Positions 34,957-43,043 are shown, numbered from the stretch's first letter. The stretch is 64,000 bases of DNA from CADEDH01 sp041394285 (GCA_041394285.1 JAWKIL010000018.1:82952-146951); one strand, 5' to 3'. Notes: generated by a model from the sequence alone, not told the origin. Translations and numbers: made by a program.

Positions 34957-34995
34957 GATGCGTCCGAGCGGCGGTCGGCGCCGTCCGGACGCATC
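34957..34995. terminator. 10-bp palindrome between convergent genes
   Basis: GATGCGTCCG (34957-34966) and CGGACGCATC (34986-34995) pair perfectly; an inner GGCG/CGCC adds a second stem. Two-way terminator between the reductase and FAH genes. Confidence 0.6.
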
Positions 34996-35016
34996 AGATC
35001 CCGGCCCGTCGCCGGA

Positions 35017-35826
35017 TCAGACGATGCGGCTGGTGAGGACGCCGATGCCCTCGATCTCGACCTCGCACGTGTCTCCCGGGTGCATCCACACCGGCGGCTT
35101 GCGGGCCCCGCCGACACCCTCGGGGGTACCGGTGGCGATCACGTCGCCCGGCACCAGCGACAGGCACCGGGTGGCGTAGGCGATCACCTCGTCGATCTTG
35201 AACAGCATGCAGTCGGTGGTGGACGACTGCATGGTCTCGCCGTTCACCCGGGTCATGATGGCCTTGCCGTAGGGGTCGCCGTACTCGTCGGCCGTCACCA
35301 CCACCGGGCCGATGGGACCGGAGCGGTCCGGGTTCTTGCCCAGGGCCCACTGGCCGGTGGCCCGCTGGCACTTGCGGGCGCTGATGTCGTTGAAGCAGGT
35401 GTAGCCGAGCACGCCGGCCATGGCCTGGTCCTGCGGGGTGTCGACGAGGTGCGAGCCGATGATGACCCCCAGCTCGCACTCCCAGTCCAGGCCCGGCTCG
35501 CCCGAGGGCACCGGCACCTCGTCGCCGTCGCACGACAGCTGGGAGTACCAGCGGGCGAAGACGTTGGGGAACTCCGGCTTGTCCCGCCCCGTCTCGGCCA
35601 CGTGGGCGGCGTAGTTCAGGCCGAGGCACAGGATCTTCGAGGTGGTGGGCACCGGTGGCACCTGCTCGATGCCGGCCAGGGGCACCGTCGCTCCCGACGG
35701 GGCGGTGGCCAGCCACCGGGCGGTGTCGGCGTAGAACTCGTCGATGGTGCAGAGCCTGGTGACCTGGTCGTTGGCCACGACCCCGATGCAGGACTGCCCG
35801 TCGTGGCGGAACCCGAGGAATCTCAT
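35017..35826 (-). CDS. Fumarylacetoacetate hydrolase (FAH)-family protein
   Basis: A 269-residue FAH-fold metal enzyme. Landmarks are LCLGLNYAAHVAE, the metal ligands in DWECELGVIIG and FNDISARK, KNPDRSGPIGP, and LVPGDVIATGTPEGVGGARKPP. It is of the 2-hydroxyhepta-2,4-diene-1,7-dioate isomerase / acylpyruvase style. It lies 35 nt downstream of a glutathione-S-transferase-like gene on the same strand, an arrangement reminiscent of maleylacetoacetate isomerase with FAH, though this GST is of a different class. A paralog is at 7850-8686. The upstream ribosome site is weak. Confidence 0.87.
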   Translation of the reverse strand: MRFLGFRHDGQSCIGVVANDQVTRLCTIDEFYADTARWLATAPSGATVPLAGIEQVPPVPTTSKILCLGLNYAAHVAETGRDKPEFPNVFARWYSQLSCDGDEVPVPSGEPGLDWECELGVIIGSHLVDTPQDQAMAGVLGYTCFNDISARKCQRATGQWALGKNPDRSGPIGPVVVTADEYGDPYGKAIMTRVNGETMQSSTTDCMLFKIDEVIAYATRCLSLVPGDVIATGTPEGVGGARKPPVWMHPGDTCEVEIEGIGVLTSRIV

Positions 35827-35861
35827 GTGTGCTTCGCTGGCCTTTCTTGGCTTGTCGTCGT

Positions 35862-36833
35862 TCAACCCTCGCCCTCGGGAGGAGGGCCGGGCGGGGTGCC
35901 GTCGCCCCAGGGGGAGCCTCCGAGCTCCTCCCGGTCGTGCTGGCTGGTCCAATTGGACACATCGGGCCCGACCGGGACGATCCCGGTGGGGTTGATGGTC
36001 CGGTGGACACCGTAGTAGTGCTCCTTGATCTGACCGAAGTCGATGGTGTCGCCGAAGCCGGGGGTCTGGAACAGGTCCCGGGCGTAGGCCCACAGCACCG
36101 GCATCTCGGTGAGCTTCTGGCGGTTGCACTTGAAGTGGCCGTGGTACACGGCGTCGAAGCGGACGAGGGTCACCCACAGCCGGACGTCGGCCTCGGTGAT
36201 CGCATCCCCCATGAGATAGCGCCGACGGGACAGCCGCTCCGACAGCCGGTCGAGCTGGCTGAACACGGCGCTGTAGGCCTCCTGGTAGGCGCCCTGGTCG
36301 GCGGCGAAGCCGGCCCGGTAGACCCCGTTGTTCAGATCCTGGTAGATCTCCTCCATCAGCTCGTCCATCTCGGCCCGCTGTTGCTCGGGGTACAGATCGG
36401 GAGCGCCGGGGCGGTGGTGGGCCGTCCATTCGGTGGACAGGTCGAGCGTGAGCCGGGCGAAGTCGTTGGTGACGACCTCGCCGGTGCGCTCCTCCACCAG
36501 GGCCGGCACCGTGATCCCCTTGGGATAGCCGGGGAACCGCTTCTCGTAGGCGTCGCGCAGCCACTCGATGCCGAGCACGGGGTCGACGTTGCCGGGGTCG
36601 AGGTGGAACCGCCAGCTGCGCTCGTCGTGGAGCGGGCCGGGCACGCCGAGGGAGATCGCCGACTCCAGGCCGAGGAGGCGGCGCACGATCAGGGAGCGGT
36701 TGGCCCACGGGCAGGCCCGGGCGGCGACCAGCCGGTACCGGCCGGCCTCCACCGGGTAGCCGTCGGCGCCGTCGGCCGTTACCCGGGTGGTGATGTAGCT
36801 CGAATCGCGGACGAAAGCACCGTCTGCTGCCAT
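35862..36833 (-). CDS. Xi-class glutathione S-transferase (YqjG-like hydroquinone reductase family)
   Basis: A 323-residue protein of the glutathionyl-hydroquinone reductase group. The catalytic Cys 41 is in ARACPWANRSLI, and the family stretches GPLHDERSWRF, RDAYEKRFPGYPKGITVP and LVRFDAVYHGHFKCN are conserved. The enzymes reduce glutathionyl-(hydro)quinones. Actinobacteria usually make mycothiol instead of glutathione, so the real thiol partner may differ. The ATG at 36833 has GAGGGG upstream and is preferred over the GTG at 36854. Likely co-transcribed with the FAH gene. Confidence 0.87.
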   Translation of the reverse strand: MAADGAFVRDSSYITTRVTADGADGYPVEAGRYRLVAARACPWANRSLIVRRLLGLESAISLGVPGPLHDERSWRFHLDPGNVDPVLGIEWLRDAYEKRFPGYPKGITVPALVEERTGEVVTNDFARLTLDLSTEWTAHHRPGAPDLYPEQQRAEMDELMEEIYQDLNNGVYRAGFAADQGAYQEAYSAVFSQLDRLSERLSRRRYLMGDAITEADVRLWVTLVRFDAVYHGHFKCNRQKLTEMPVLWAYARDLFQTPGFGDTIDFGQIKEHYYGVHRTINPTGIVPVGPDVSNWTSQHDREELGGSPWGDGTPPGPPPEGEG

Positions 36834-36975
36834 GGGATCTCGCCCCTCGCTCACCGGGCCGCTGACGGGCCCGCTCGTACTCAGACTCTGCCCGCAACCG
36901 GCCCGAATGTAGCCGCTGTGGCTGTGCCCATGCTGTTGGCCGGAGGCGAACCCCGAGGAAACCGGAGGGTTCCCG

Positions 36976-36981
36976 TAGGGT
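36976..36981 (+). promoter_or_regulatory. -10 box TAGGGT, leaderless aminotransferase transcript
   Basis: TAGGGT ends 6 nt before the GTG at 36988. Confidence 0.5.
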
Positions 36982-36987
36982 GTTGGG

Positions 36988-38190
36988 GTGTCTCGCGCCC
37001 CCTACCTGACGAGCCGGCTCCAGGGCTTCGGCACCACGATCTTCGCCGAGATGTCGGCCCTGGCCGTGCAGACCGGAGCCCTCAACCTGGGGCAGGGCTT
37101 TCCCGACCACGACGGCCCGCCCGAGGTGATGGACGCTGCGGTGGCCGCCATCCGATCGGGCCAGAACCAGTACCCGCCCGGCCCCGGCATCGAGGACCTG
37201 CGCCGGGCCGTGGCCGAGCACCAGCAGCGGTTCTGGGGCATCGAGGTCGACCCCGGGGCCGAGGTGCTGATCACGGCGGGGGCCACCGAGGCCCTGGCCG
37301 CCGCCCTGCTCGGCCTGTGCGAGACGGGCGACGAGGTGGTGGTGTTCGACCCCCTGTACGACTCCTACGGCGCCGGGATCGCCCTGGCCGGGGCGACGGC
37401 CCGGCCGGTGCTGCTGGCTCCGGGGCGGGGCGAGGGCGACGGGTTCGGGTTCGACCCCGACGAGCTGCGCCGGGCCTTCAGCGCCAAGACCCGCCTGATC
37501 CTGCTGAACACGCCCCACAACCCCACGGGCAAGGTGTTCACCCGCCAGGAGCTGGCCCTGGTGGCCGAGCTGTGCCAGGAGCACGACGTGCTGGCCGTCA
37601 CCGACGAGGTGTACGAGCACCTGGTGTTCGACGGCCACACCCACCACCCGTTGGCCGCCTTCCCCGGCATGGCCGACCGGACGCTCACCGTGTCGTCGGG
37701 AGGCAAGACCTTCTCCTGCACCGGCTGGAAGATCGGCTGGGCCTGCGGGCCGGCGCCCCTGGTGGCCGCGGTGCGGACGGCCAAGCAGTTCCTCACGTTC
37801 GTGAACGGGGCCCCGTTCCAGCCGGCCATCGCCGCCGGACTCCGCCTGGGTGACAGCTACTTCACGCGTTTCGCCGCCGATCTCCAGGCCAAGCGGGACC
37901 TCCTGGGGGGCTACCTGGACCGCGCCGGGTTCCGGGTCCATCCCCCCGAAGGCACCTACTTCACCACGGCCGACATCACCCCGGTGGTGGAGCGCCTCGG
38001 GGGCGACATGCCGGCCGACTCCGTCGGCTTCTGCCTCGCCCTGCCCCACCGGGCCGGGGTGGTGGCCGTGCCCAGCTCGGTGTTCTACACCGACTCGAGG
38101 GACGGCCGGACCTTGATCCGGTTCTGCTTCGCCAAGAACGACGCCATGCTGGCCGACGCCGGCCAGCGCCTGATCGACACCTTCGCCTGA
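36988..38190 (+). CDS. Class I/II PLP-dependent aminotransferase
   Basis: A 400-residue fold-type I aminotransferase. NLGQGFPDHDGPPEV near the N-terminus, LLNTPHNPTGKVF, VTDEVYEHLVFDG and the PLP Lys in SSGGKTFSCTGWKIGW are all present. The sequence style is that of the actinobacterial N-succinyl-diaminopimelate aminotransferase DapC or methionine/kynurenine aminotransferases; these cannot be separated from sequence alone. It stands alone with a leaderless promoter; no lysine-biosynthesis genes are adjacent. A stretch of CCCACT hexamers and a doubled 24-nt segment follow its stop. Confidence 0.88.
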   Translation: MSRAPYLTSRLQGFGTTIFAEMSALAVQTGALNLGQGFPDHDGPPEVMDAAVAAIRSGQNQYPPGPGIEDLRRAVAEHQQRFWGIEVDPGAEVLITAGATEALAAALLGLCETGDEVVVFDPLYDSYGAGIALAGATARPVLLAPGRGEGDGFGFDPDELRRAFSAKTRLILLNTPHNPTGKVFTRQELALVAELCQEHDVLAVTDEVYEHLVFDGHTHHPLAAFPGMADRTLTVSSGGKTFSCTGWKIGWACGPAPLVAAVRTAKQFLTFVNGAPFQPAIAAGLRLGDSYFTRFAADLQAKRDLLGGYLDRAGFRVHPPEGTYFTTADITPVVERLGGDMPADSVGFCLALPHRAGVVAVPSSVFYTDSRDGRTLIRFCFAKNDAMLADAGQRLIDTFA

Positions 38191-38206
38191 GCCCGGCCCC
38201 CGGCCC

Positions 38207-38346
38207 CCGCCCACTCCCACTCCCACTCCCACTCCCGCGCCCGCTCGATCCGCGGCACGGCTCGCCCGCCTGCGCCCGCTCGATCCGCGGCACGGTTCGA
38301 GCCGTGTCGCGAACCGTGCGCCGAGCGCGCACATCGCGTCACCGGT
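38207..38346. repeat. Simple and direct repeats in a convergent gap
   Basis: The 156-nt gap holds about five CCCACT-type hexamers (38212-38236), then two copies of a unit containing GCCCGCTCGATCCGCGGCACGG, and a CACGG-TTCGAG-CCGTG hairpin near 38290-38305. No gene is visible. The hairpin may end transcription from both sides. Confidence 0.5.
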
Positions 38347-39579
38347 TCAAACTGCGTCGCGGATGGTGCGGGCGTTGGTCGGGTCGGCGTCGAGCACCGA
38401 TTGGGGGATCGGCCGCATCTGGAACACGGCCCCGGCACCGGCGGCCACGGCGATGGCGACGCCCCACCACCGGCTGCCGGCGAGGTCGGTGAGGAGACCC
38501 ACCAGCGTGGGGCCGAGCGCCCCGGCCAGCCCGAATCCCATGCCCAGGACGCCCATCGCCGCCCCCAGCTGGTCCCGCTCGAACAGCTCGTCGGCGTAGA
38601 TGCCCTGGAGGGGCGAGGTTGCTCCGATGCCGAATCCGGCCACGGCCACGTAGATCAGGGCCACCCACACCCGCCCGGCCACGATCAGCACCCCCACCCC
38701 GAGGGTGATGGCGATGTAGGCCAGCTGGATCGAACGCCTGGCCCCGAGGCGGGCCACGATACGGGCCACCGGGATCCGGCCGCTGACCTGGGCCACCCCC
38801 CGGGCTCCGGCCATCCAGGCCGCCGTGGCCACCGGCAGCCCGGCGGAGGTCATCAGCGGCACCTGGTAGACGAGGATCGTGCCCACCCCCAGCCCGATCA
38901 GGGCCGACGCCACGAGGAAGCGCCGGGCCGGGACCGACCGCATCACCACACCGAGCTGGAGCGGGGCCCGCTGGCGGCCGGCGTCGGGCCGGTCCCGGAT
39001 GACGATGGCCGCCATCACCAGCACGGCGGCCGTGCCGGCCTCCAGCGTCCGCATGGTGGCCCGCCATCCGATGCGCTGCTCCAGATAGGCGGCCAGGGGC
39101 AGGTAGACCGTGCTGGAGAAGGCGCCGTAGATCGTGAGCCGGGCGATGGCCAGAGCCGGCCGGTGGGGGGCGGCCCGCACCGCCGTGGCCTGGGTGATGT
39201 GGTAGAACCCGAGTGACTGGAGTGACGCCCCGCCCAGCACGGCGCCCAGCGCGAACACCGGCAGCGACGGGGCGGCCGACGCCAGGCCGAGCCCGAGGAC
39301 CGACAGGCCAGCGGCGGCGAGGAACGCCAGCCGGCTCCCCCGCCGGTCGATCAGGCGGCCGGCGGGAAGGGCGGCCAGGGCGCCGATGGCGGCCGACGCC
39401 GAGAAGGTGGCGGTGAGCCCCGCTTCCGGCCACCCGGTATCGGCCAGGATCGGTTCGAGCAGCACGCCGAAGGCGTAATACCAGGCGCCGTAGGCCGAGA
39501 TCGTCACCAGCCCCAACAGCACGATCGTCAGGTGAGGGAAGCGGAGATCGTCGCTGTCGTCACCTCCGCCGGCGTCCAT
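38347..39579 (-). CDS. MFS transporter
   Basis: A 410-residue protein with about 12 membrane segments of the major facilitator superfamily. The A-motif between helices 2 and 3 appears as GRLIDRRGSRLAF, and the half-repeat motif as ARLGARRSIQ. The overall style (AYGAWYYAFGVLLEPI at helix 1) is that of monocarboxylate/oxalate-type exporters or importers, but the substrate is unknown. The ATG at 39579 has TACTGT 6 nt upstream. It diverges from a small 88-residue gene with only 42 nt between start codons, both apparently leaderless. Confidence 0.88.
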   Translation of the reverse strand: MDAGGGDDSDDLRFPHLTIVLLGLVTISAYGAWYYAFGVLLEPILADTGWPEAGLTATFSASAAIGALAALPAGRLIDRRGSRLAFLAAAGLSVLGLGLASAAPSLPVFALGAVLGGASLQSLGFYHITQATAVRAAPHRPALAIARLTIYGAFSSTVYLPLAAYLEQRIGWRATMRTLEAGTAAVLVMAAIVIRDRPDAGRQRAPLQLGVVMRSVPARRFLVASALIGLGVGTILVYQVPLMTSAGLPVATAAWMAGARGVAQVSGRIPVARIVARLGARRSIQLAYIAITLGVGVLIVAGRVWVALIYVAVAGFGIGATSPLQGIYADELFERDQLGAAMGVLGMGFGLAGALGPTLVGLLTDLAGSRWWGVAIAVAAGAGAVFQMRPIPQSVLDADPTNARTIRDAV

Positions 39580-39585
39580 CCCCGA

Positions 39586-39591
39586 ACAGTA
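39586..39591 (-). promoter_or_regulatory. -10 box TACTGT, leaderless MFS transcript
   Basis: TACTGT (minus strand) ends 6 nt before the ATG at 39579. Confidence 0.5.
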
Positions 39592-39609
39592 CGCCACCTC
39601 CGGAGGGGG

Positions 39610-39615
39610 TACCCT
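39610..39615 (+). promoter_or_regulatory. -10 box TACCCT, leaderless small-protein transcript
   Basis: TACCCT ends 6 nt before the ATG at 39622; only 18 nt separate it from the divergent MFS -10 box. Confidence 0.5.
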
Positions 39616-39621
39616 CCCGGC

Positions 39622-39888
39622 ATGAGCGATGACGAGCTGGCCAAGGCCCGCAGGGAGCTGGAGAAGGAGTACGCCCAGGCCCGGCAGGCGTTGGCGCCGA
39701 TCGAGCAGGCGTACCAGACGCTGATGGACGCCACCCCGGAAGACGATCTGTCGGGGATGCTGGGCGACCTCGAGGACGCGGTGCACAAGGCCCGCACCGG
39801 CGGCCTCCTGGGGTCGGGGGCGAACGGCCATCGCCGGGCCCTGGAGGACTACCTCAAGGTCAGGATGGCCCGCGGCGGCCGGGCCTGA
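39622..39888 (+). CDS. Small coiled-coil-like protein, function unknown
   Basis: An 88-residue acidic/basic helical protein (DDELAKARRELEKEYAQARQALAPIEQAYQTLMD). I do not recognise it. The first 45 residues have the heptad-like charge spacing of a helical hairpin or coiled coil, followed by a Gly-rich linker and a basic tail. No Cys, membrane segment or signal. A leaderless promoter sits directly upstream and supports it being real. It diverges from the MFS gene and runs into the tandem repeats at the end of the convergent dehydrogenase gene. Confidence 0.65.
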   Translation: MSDDELAKARRELEKEYAQARQALAPIEQAYQTLMDATPEDDLSGMLGDLEDAVHKARTGGLLGSGANGHRRALEDYLKVRMARGGRA

Positions 39889-39957
39889 CTCACCAGTTGG
39901 TGGCGATGTACCTCACCAGTCGGTGGCGATGTACCTCACCAGTTGGTGGCGATGTAC
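39889..39957. repeat. Three tandem 23-nt repeats carrying the dehydrogenase 3' end
   Basis: Units at 39889-39911, 39912-39934 and 39935-39957. On the minus strand each reads through the final codons YIATNW (YIATDW in the middle copy) plus TGA, so the end of the dehydrogenase gene has been triplicated; only the first-read copy is used. Confidence 0.85.
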
Positions 39958-41369
39958 TGCGTCTCGGTGAACTCGTAGATCCCCTCGCTGGCGCCCTCCC
40001 GGCCGAGGCCCGACTGTTTCATGCCCCCGAAAGGTGCAGCCGGGTCGGACACGGCGCCCCGGTTCAGACCCACCATGCCCGACTCCAGCCGCTCGCTCAC
40101 CCGTAGGCCCCGGGCGAGATCGGCGGTGTAGACGTAGGCGGCGAGGCCCATCTCGGTGTCGTTGGCCTGGGCGATCATCGTGTCGGTGTCGGTGAAGGGG
40201 ATCACCGGGGCCACCGGGCCGAAGATCTCCTCCGACGTGATCGGTGAGTCGGGCGCCACGTCGGCCAGCACGGTGGGGGCGTAGAAGAACCCGGGGCGCT
40301 CCAGCGGGGCGCCGCCCACAGCGGCGGTGGCCCCGGCCCCGACGGCCTGGCGCACCAGCGAGTCGATCGACTCGATGGCCTGGGCGTTGATCATGGGCCC
40401 GCAGGTGACGCCGTCGTCGAAGCCGCTGCCCACCTTCATGGCGCCCATGGCGGCGGCCAGCTTGCCCGTGAACTCGGCCGCCACCCCCGCCTCCACGAAG
40501 AAGCGGTTGGCGGCGGTGCAGGTCTCGGCCGAGTGGCGCATCTTGGCCACCATGGCTCCCTCCACCGCGGCGTCGAGGTCGGCGTCGTCGAACACGATGA
40601 ACGGGGCGTTGCCGCCGAGCTCCATCACGGTCTTGAGCACCCGGTCGGCGGCCCGGCGCAGGAGCTGGCGGCCGATGTCGGTGGACCCGGTGAACGAGAC
40701 CATGCGCACCGCCTTGTGGTCGACGGCGGCATCGAACCAGGAACCGGAGCTGGACGTGGGCACCACGTTCACGACTCCGGCCGGCACGCCGGCCTCCTCG
40801 AGCAACTCGGCGATGCGCAGCGCGGTGAGCGGGGTATCCCGCGGTGGCTTGATCACCACGGCGTTGCCGGCGGCCAGGGCCGGCGCCAGCTTGCGGGTGA
40901 TCATGGCAGCCGGGAAGTTCCACGGTGTCACCATCACCACCACGCCCACCGGCGGATGGTGGACGATGATCCGGTTGGTGCCGGCCGGAGCCATGCCCAG
41001 CGAGCCCTGGATCCGCACCGCCTCCTCCGAGTTCCAGCGGAAGAACTCGGCGGAGTAGGCCACTTCACCCGTGGAGTCCACCAGCGGTTTGCCGTGCTCC
41101 AGGGTGATGAGACGAGCCAACTCGTCGGTGTGGTCGACCATGGTCTGCCAGCAGGCCCGCAGCACCTCGGCCTTCACCCGGGGAGCGGTGGCGGCCCACG
41201 AGCGCTGGGCCTCGGCCGCGGCGTCGCAGGCGGCGGTGGCCTCGGCCGGGCCGCCGGCGGCCACGGTGGTGATCTCGTCGCCCGTGGCCGGGTCGAGCAC
41301 GGCGATGCGTTCGCCGCTGCCCCCGTCGAGCCACTTGCCACCGATGAGGAGTTGGTTGCGCATCGTCAT
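39936..41369 (-). CDS. Succinate-semialdehyde-type NAD(P) aldehyde dehydrogenase
   Basis: A 477-residue aldehyde dehydrogenase of the GabD group. The cofactor site is TPWNFPAAMITRKLAPALAAGN, the general base Glu is in MELGGNAPFIVFDDADLD, and the catalytic Cys in SAETCTAANRFFVE. C-terminal FGGMKQSGLGREGASEGIYEFTETQYIA is strongly GabD-like. It would oxidise succinate semialdehyde or a related short aldehyde. The ATG overlaps the ribH stop (ATGA), so the pair is translationally coupled, an odd partnership. Its last codons lie in a tandemly triplicated 23-nt unit. Confidence 0.9.
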   Translation of the reverse strand: MTMRNQLLIGGKWLDGGSGERIAVLDPATGDEITTVAAGGPAEATAACDAAAEAQRSWAATAPRVKAEVLRACWQTMVDHTDELARLITLEHGKPLVDSTGEVAYSAEFFRWNSEEAVRIQGSLGMAPAGTNRIIVHHPPVGVVVMVTPWNFPAAMITRKLAPALAAGNAVVIKPPRDTPLTALRIAELLEEAGVPAGVVNVVPTSSSGSWFDAAVDHKAVRMVSFTGSTDIGRQLLRRAADRVLKTVMELGGNAPFIVFDDADLDAAVEGAMVAKMRHSAETCTAANRFFVEAGVAAEFTGKLAAAMGAMKVGSGFDDGVTCGPMINAQAIESIDSLVRQAVGAGATAAVGGAPLERPGFFYAPTVLADVAPDSPITSEEIFGPVAPVIPFTDTDTMIAQANDTEMGLAAYVYTADLARGLRVSERLESGMVGLNRGAVSDPAAPFGGMKQSGLGREGASEGIYEFTETQYIATNW

Positions 41370-41857
41370 CCCTTCAGCTCTCGCAGGCTGCGAGCCAGCA
41401 GCGCCATCTCCACTGCCCCGACGGCGGCTTCCTCACCCACATTGTGTCCTCCGGCGCCCTGGCTCCGGGCGTCGGCCTGGGCCTCGTTCTCCACCGTGAG
41501 CACCCCGAACAGGATCGGGACACCGGTGTCGAGCTGGGCCTGCTGAACGCCCCGGGCGCACTCCCCCGACACGATCTCGTAGTGGGTGGTCTCCCCCCGG
41601 ACCACGGCACCGATGCACACCACGGCGTCGACCGTGCCCGAGGCGGCGAGCAGCTTGGCCGCCAGCGGGATCTCGAAGCTGCCGGGCACCGAGCACTCCA
41701 CCCGGTCCGTGACCCCGAGGCCGTCCAGCCCCCGCGTCACCCCTTCGGCCAGCCGGCCGACGATGCCGGCGTTCCACCGGGCCCGCACCACCCCGACCCG
41801 CAGCCCGGCCCCGCTCGTTCCCTCTGGAACCTGCGACCGTTCATCCCCTGAAGCCAT
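41366..41857 (-). CDS. ribH: 6,7-dimethyl-8-ribityllumazine synthase
   Basis: A 163-residue lumazine synthase, penultimate step of riboflavin synthesis (5-amino-6-ribitylaminouracil plus dihydroxybutanone phosphate). VRARWNAGIV, SVPGSFEIPLAAKLLA, IGAVVRGETTHYE with the catalytic His, and EEAAVGAVEMALL are all present. The start is placed at 41857 because TATGGT lies 7 nt upstream; an in-frame ATG at 41875 is unsupported. No other rib genes are near. The downstream aldehyde dehydrogenase overlaps it by 4 nt. Riboflavin supply also feeds F420/FMN enzymes of the window. Confidence 0.92.
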   Translation of the reverse strand: MASGDERSQVPEGTSGAGLRVGVVRARWNAGIVGRLAEGVTRGLDGLGVTDRVECSVPGSFEIPLAAKLLAASGTVDAVVCIGAVVRGETTHYEIVSGECARGVQQAQLDTGVPILFGVLTVENEAQADARSQGAGGHNVGEEAAVGAVEMALLARSLRELKG

Positions 41858-41864
41858 CGCGCCC

Positions 41865-41870
41865 ACCATA
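41865..41870 (-). promoter_or_regulatory. -10 box TATGGT, leaderless ribH transcript
   Basis: TATGGT (minus strand) ends 7 nt before the ATG at 41857. Confidence 0.5.
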
Positions 41871-41915
41871 GCCAAACCCGAGCACGGGCCCCGGGGCCGG
41901 GAGCGGGCCGTCGAC

Positions 41916-41921
41916 TAGGGT
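41916..41921 (+). promoter_or_regulatory. -10 box TAGGGT, leaderless small-gene transcript
   Basis: TAGGGT ends 7 nt before the ATG at 41929. It overlaps the alternative GTG at 41920, arguing against that start. Confidence 0.5.
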
Positions 41922-41928
41922 GAGGCGG

Positions 41929-42162
41929 ATGAAGCTGTTGTCGAGGTTGGTAGGGCGGCGAGCGTCCAAGCTGGGGTTGATGTCGGACGTGGCGATGGTG
42001 GGGGCGGCCGCCTACCGGGTGGCCCGGCACCCTCCGGACGGCACCAAGACCAGGAAGAAGCCGACCGTCGTGCAGTGGATGCTGGTGGCCGGGGCCGCCT
42101 TGCGCATCCTGGGCCGGGTCCGCCAGGTGCGGCGGAACCGCCGGGCCGGCGCCGTCAGCTGA
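41929..42162 (+). CDS. Small basic protein with one membrane-like segment, unknown
   Basis: A 77-residue very basic protein: KLLSRLVGRRASKLG, a weakly hydrophobic stretch MSDVAMVGAAAYRVA, then RHPPDGTKTRKKPTVVQWMLVAGAALRILGRVRQVRRNRRA. I do not recognise a family. The promoter directly upstream and the Nudix gene beginning 1 nt after its stop support it as the first gene of a two-gene operon. It could bind membrane or nucleic acid. It diverges from ribH. Confidence 0.6.
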   Translation: MKLLSRLVGRRASKLGLMSDVAMVGAAAYRVARHPPDGTKTRKKPTVVQWMLVAGAALRILGRVRQVRRNRRAGAVS

Positions 42163-42163
42163 C

Positions 42164-42922
42164 ATGGCGGGCGGCGACAGCACCGACGCCGGACAGGACA
42201 TCGCCTACGACGATGTCCTCCGGGAGCGCCTGGCCCGCAACCTGTCCCGGCACGAGGTCAAGCAGCACGAGCTCGACGGCCGGCGCCACGCCGCGGTGGC
42301 CGTGGTGGTGCTCGACAGCGACGCCGATCTCCACGGGGACGACCCCCTGGAGATCGGCCGTATGTCGATGATCGCCGACATTCCCGGGGTGGACCTCTCG
42401 ACCCTCACCGGGCGGGTCGACGGCACCGCCGGCGGCGCCTCCGTGCTGCTCACACGACGGGGGTCCCGCCTCAACGCCCATGCCAGCCAGTGGGCGCTGC
42501 CGGGGGGCCGGATCGACCACGGCGAGACGGCGCTGGAAGCGGCGCTGCGGGAGCTGGAGGAGGAGGTGGGGCTGCTGCTGGGGGCGGCCCACCTGCTGGG
42601 CCAACTCGACGACTACCCGACCCGTTCCGGCTACGTCATCACCCCGTTCGTGTTCTGGGCCGGGCCGGACGCCGAACCGGTGGGCAACCCGGCAGAGGTG
42701 GCGTCGCTGCACCGGATCTCGCTACGGGAGCTGACCCGGGCCGACTCGCCCCGGTTCGTCACGATCCCCGAGAGCGACCGGCCCGTCATCCAGGTGCCGG
42801 TGGGGGGTGACCTGATCCACGCCCCGACCGGAGCCGTGCTCTACCAGTTCCGGGCGGTGGCCTACGACGGCGCCACCACCAGGGTGGACGAGTTCGAGCA
42901 GCCTGTCTTCGCCTGGCGCTGA
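42164..42922 (+). CDS. Nudix hydrolase
   Basis: A 252-residue Nudix protein. The Nudix box GGRIDHGETALEAALRELEEEVGL (Gx5Ex7REUxEExGU) is complete and follows QWALPGG. The extension after the box (YVITPFVFW, then PVIQVPVGGDLIHAPTGAVLYQF) resembles the NudL-like CoA pyrophosphatase group, which trims CoA derivatives, but some residues before the box are not typical. Two inserts of Asp-rich sequence lengthen the N-terminus. Its start is 1 nt after the small-protein stop, so they are co-translated. Confidence 0.85.
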   Translation: MAGGDSTDAGQDIAYDDVLRERLARNLSRHEVKQHELDGRRHAAVAVVVLDSDADLHGDDPLEIGRMSMIADIPGVDLSTLTGRVDGTAGGASVLLTRRGSRLNAHASQWALPGGRIDHGETALEAALRELEEEVGLLLGAAHLLGQLDDYPTRSGYVITPFVFWAGPDAEPVGNPAEVASLHRISLRELTRADSPRFVTIPESDRPVIQVPVGGDLIHAPTGAVLYQFRAVAYDGATTRVDEFEQPVFAWR

Positions 42923-42949
42923 ACCGGGCCGTCGACCAGCCGAAAGCCG

Positions 42950-42977
42950 TTGAACCAGGGAAAACCGCGGTTAGCAT
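42950..42977 (+). promoter_or_regulatory. Promoter of small lipoprotein gene
   Basis: TTGAAC (42950-42955), 16-nt spacer, TAGCAT (42972-42977). The predicted start of transcription leaves about 60 nt of leader before the ATG at 43044, with GGGAGGG as ribosome site. Confidence 0.4.
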
Positions 42978-43043
42978 CTGAACGCTTTGTCAGCGTGTCG
43001 AGCTGTCTGCTCGGCCGCACTGCAACCCCGGGAGGGCCCTGTC

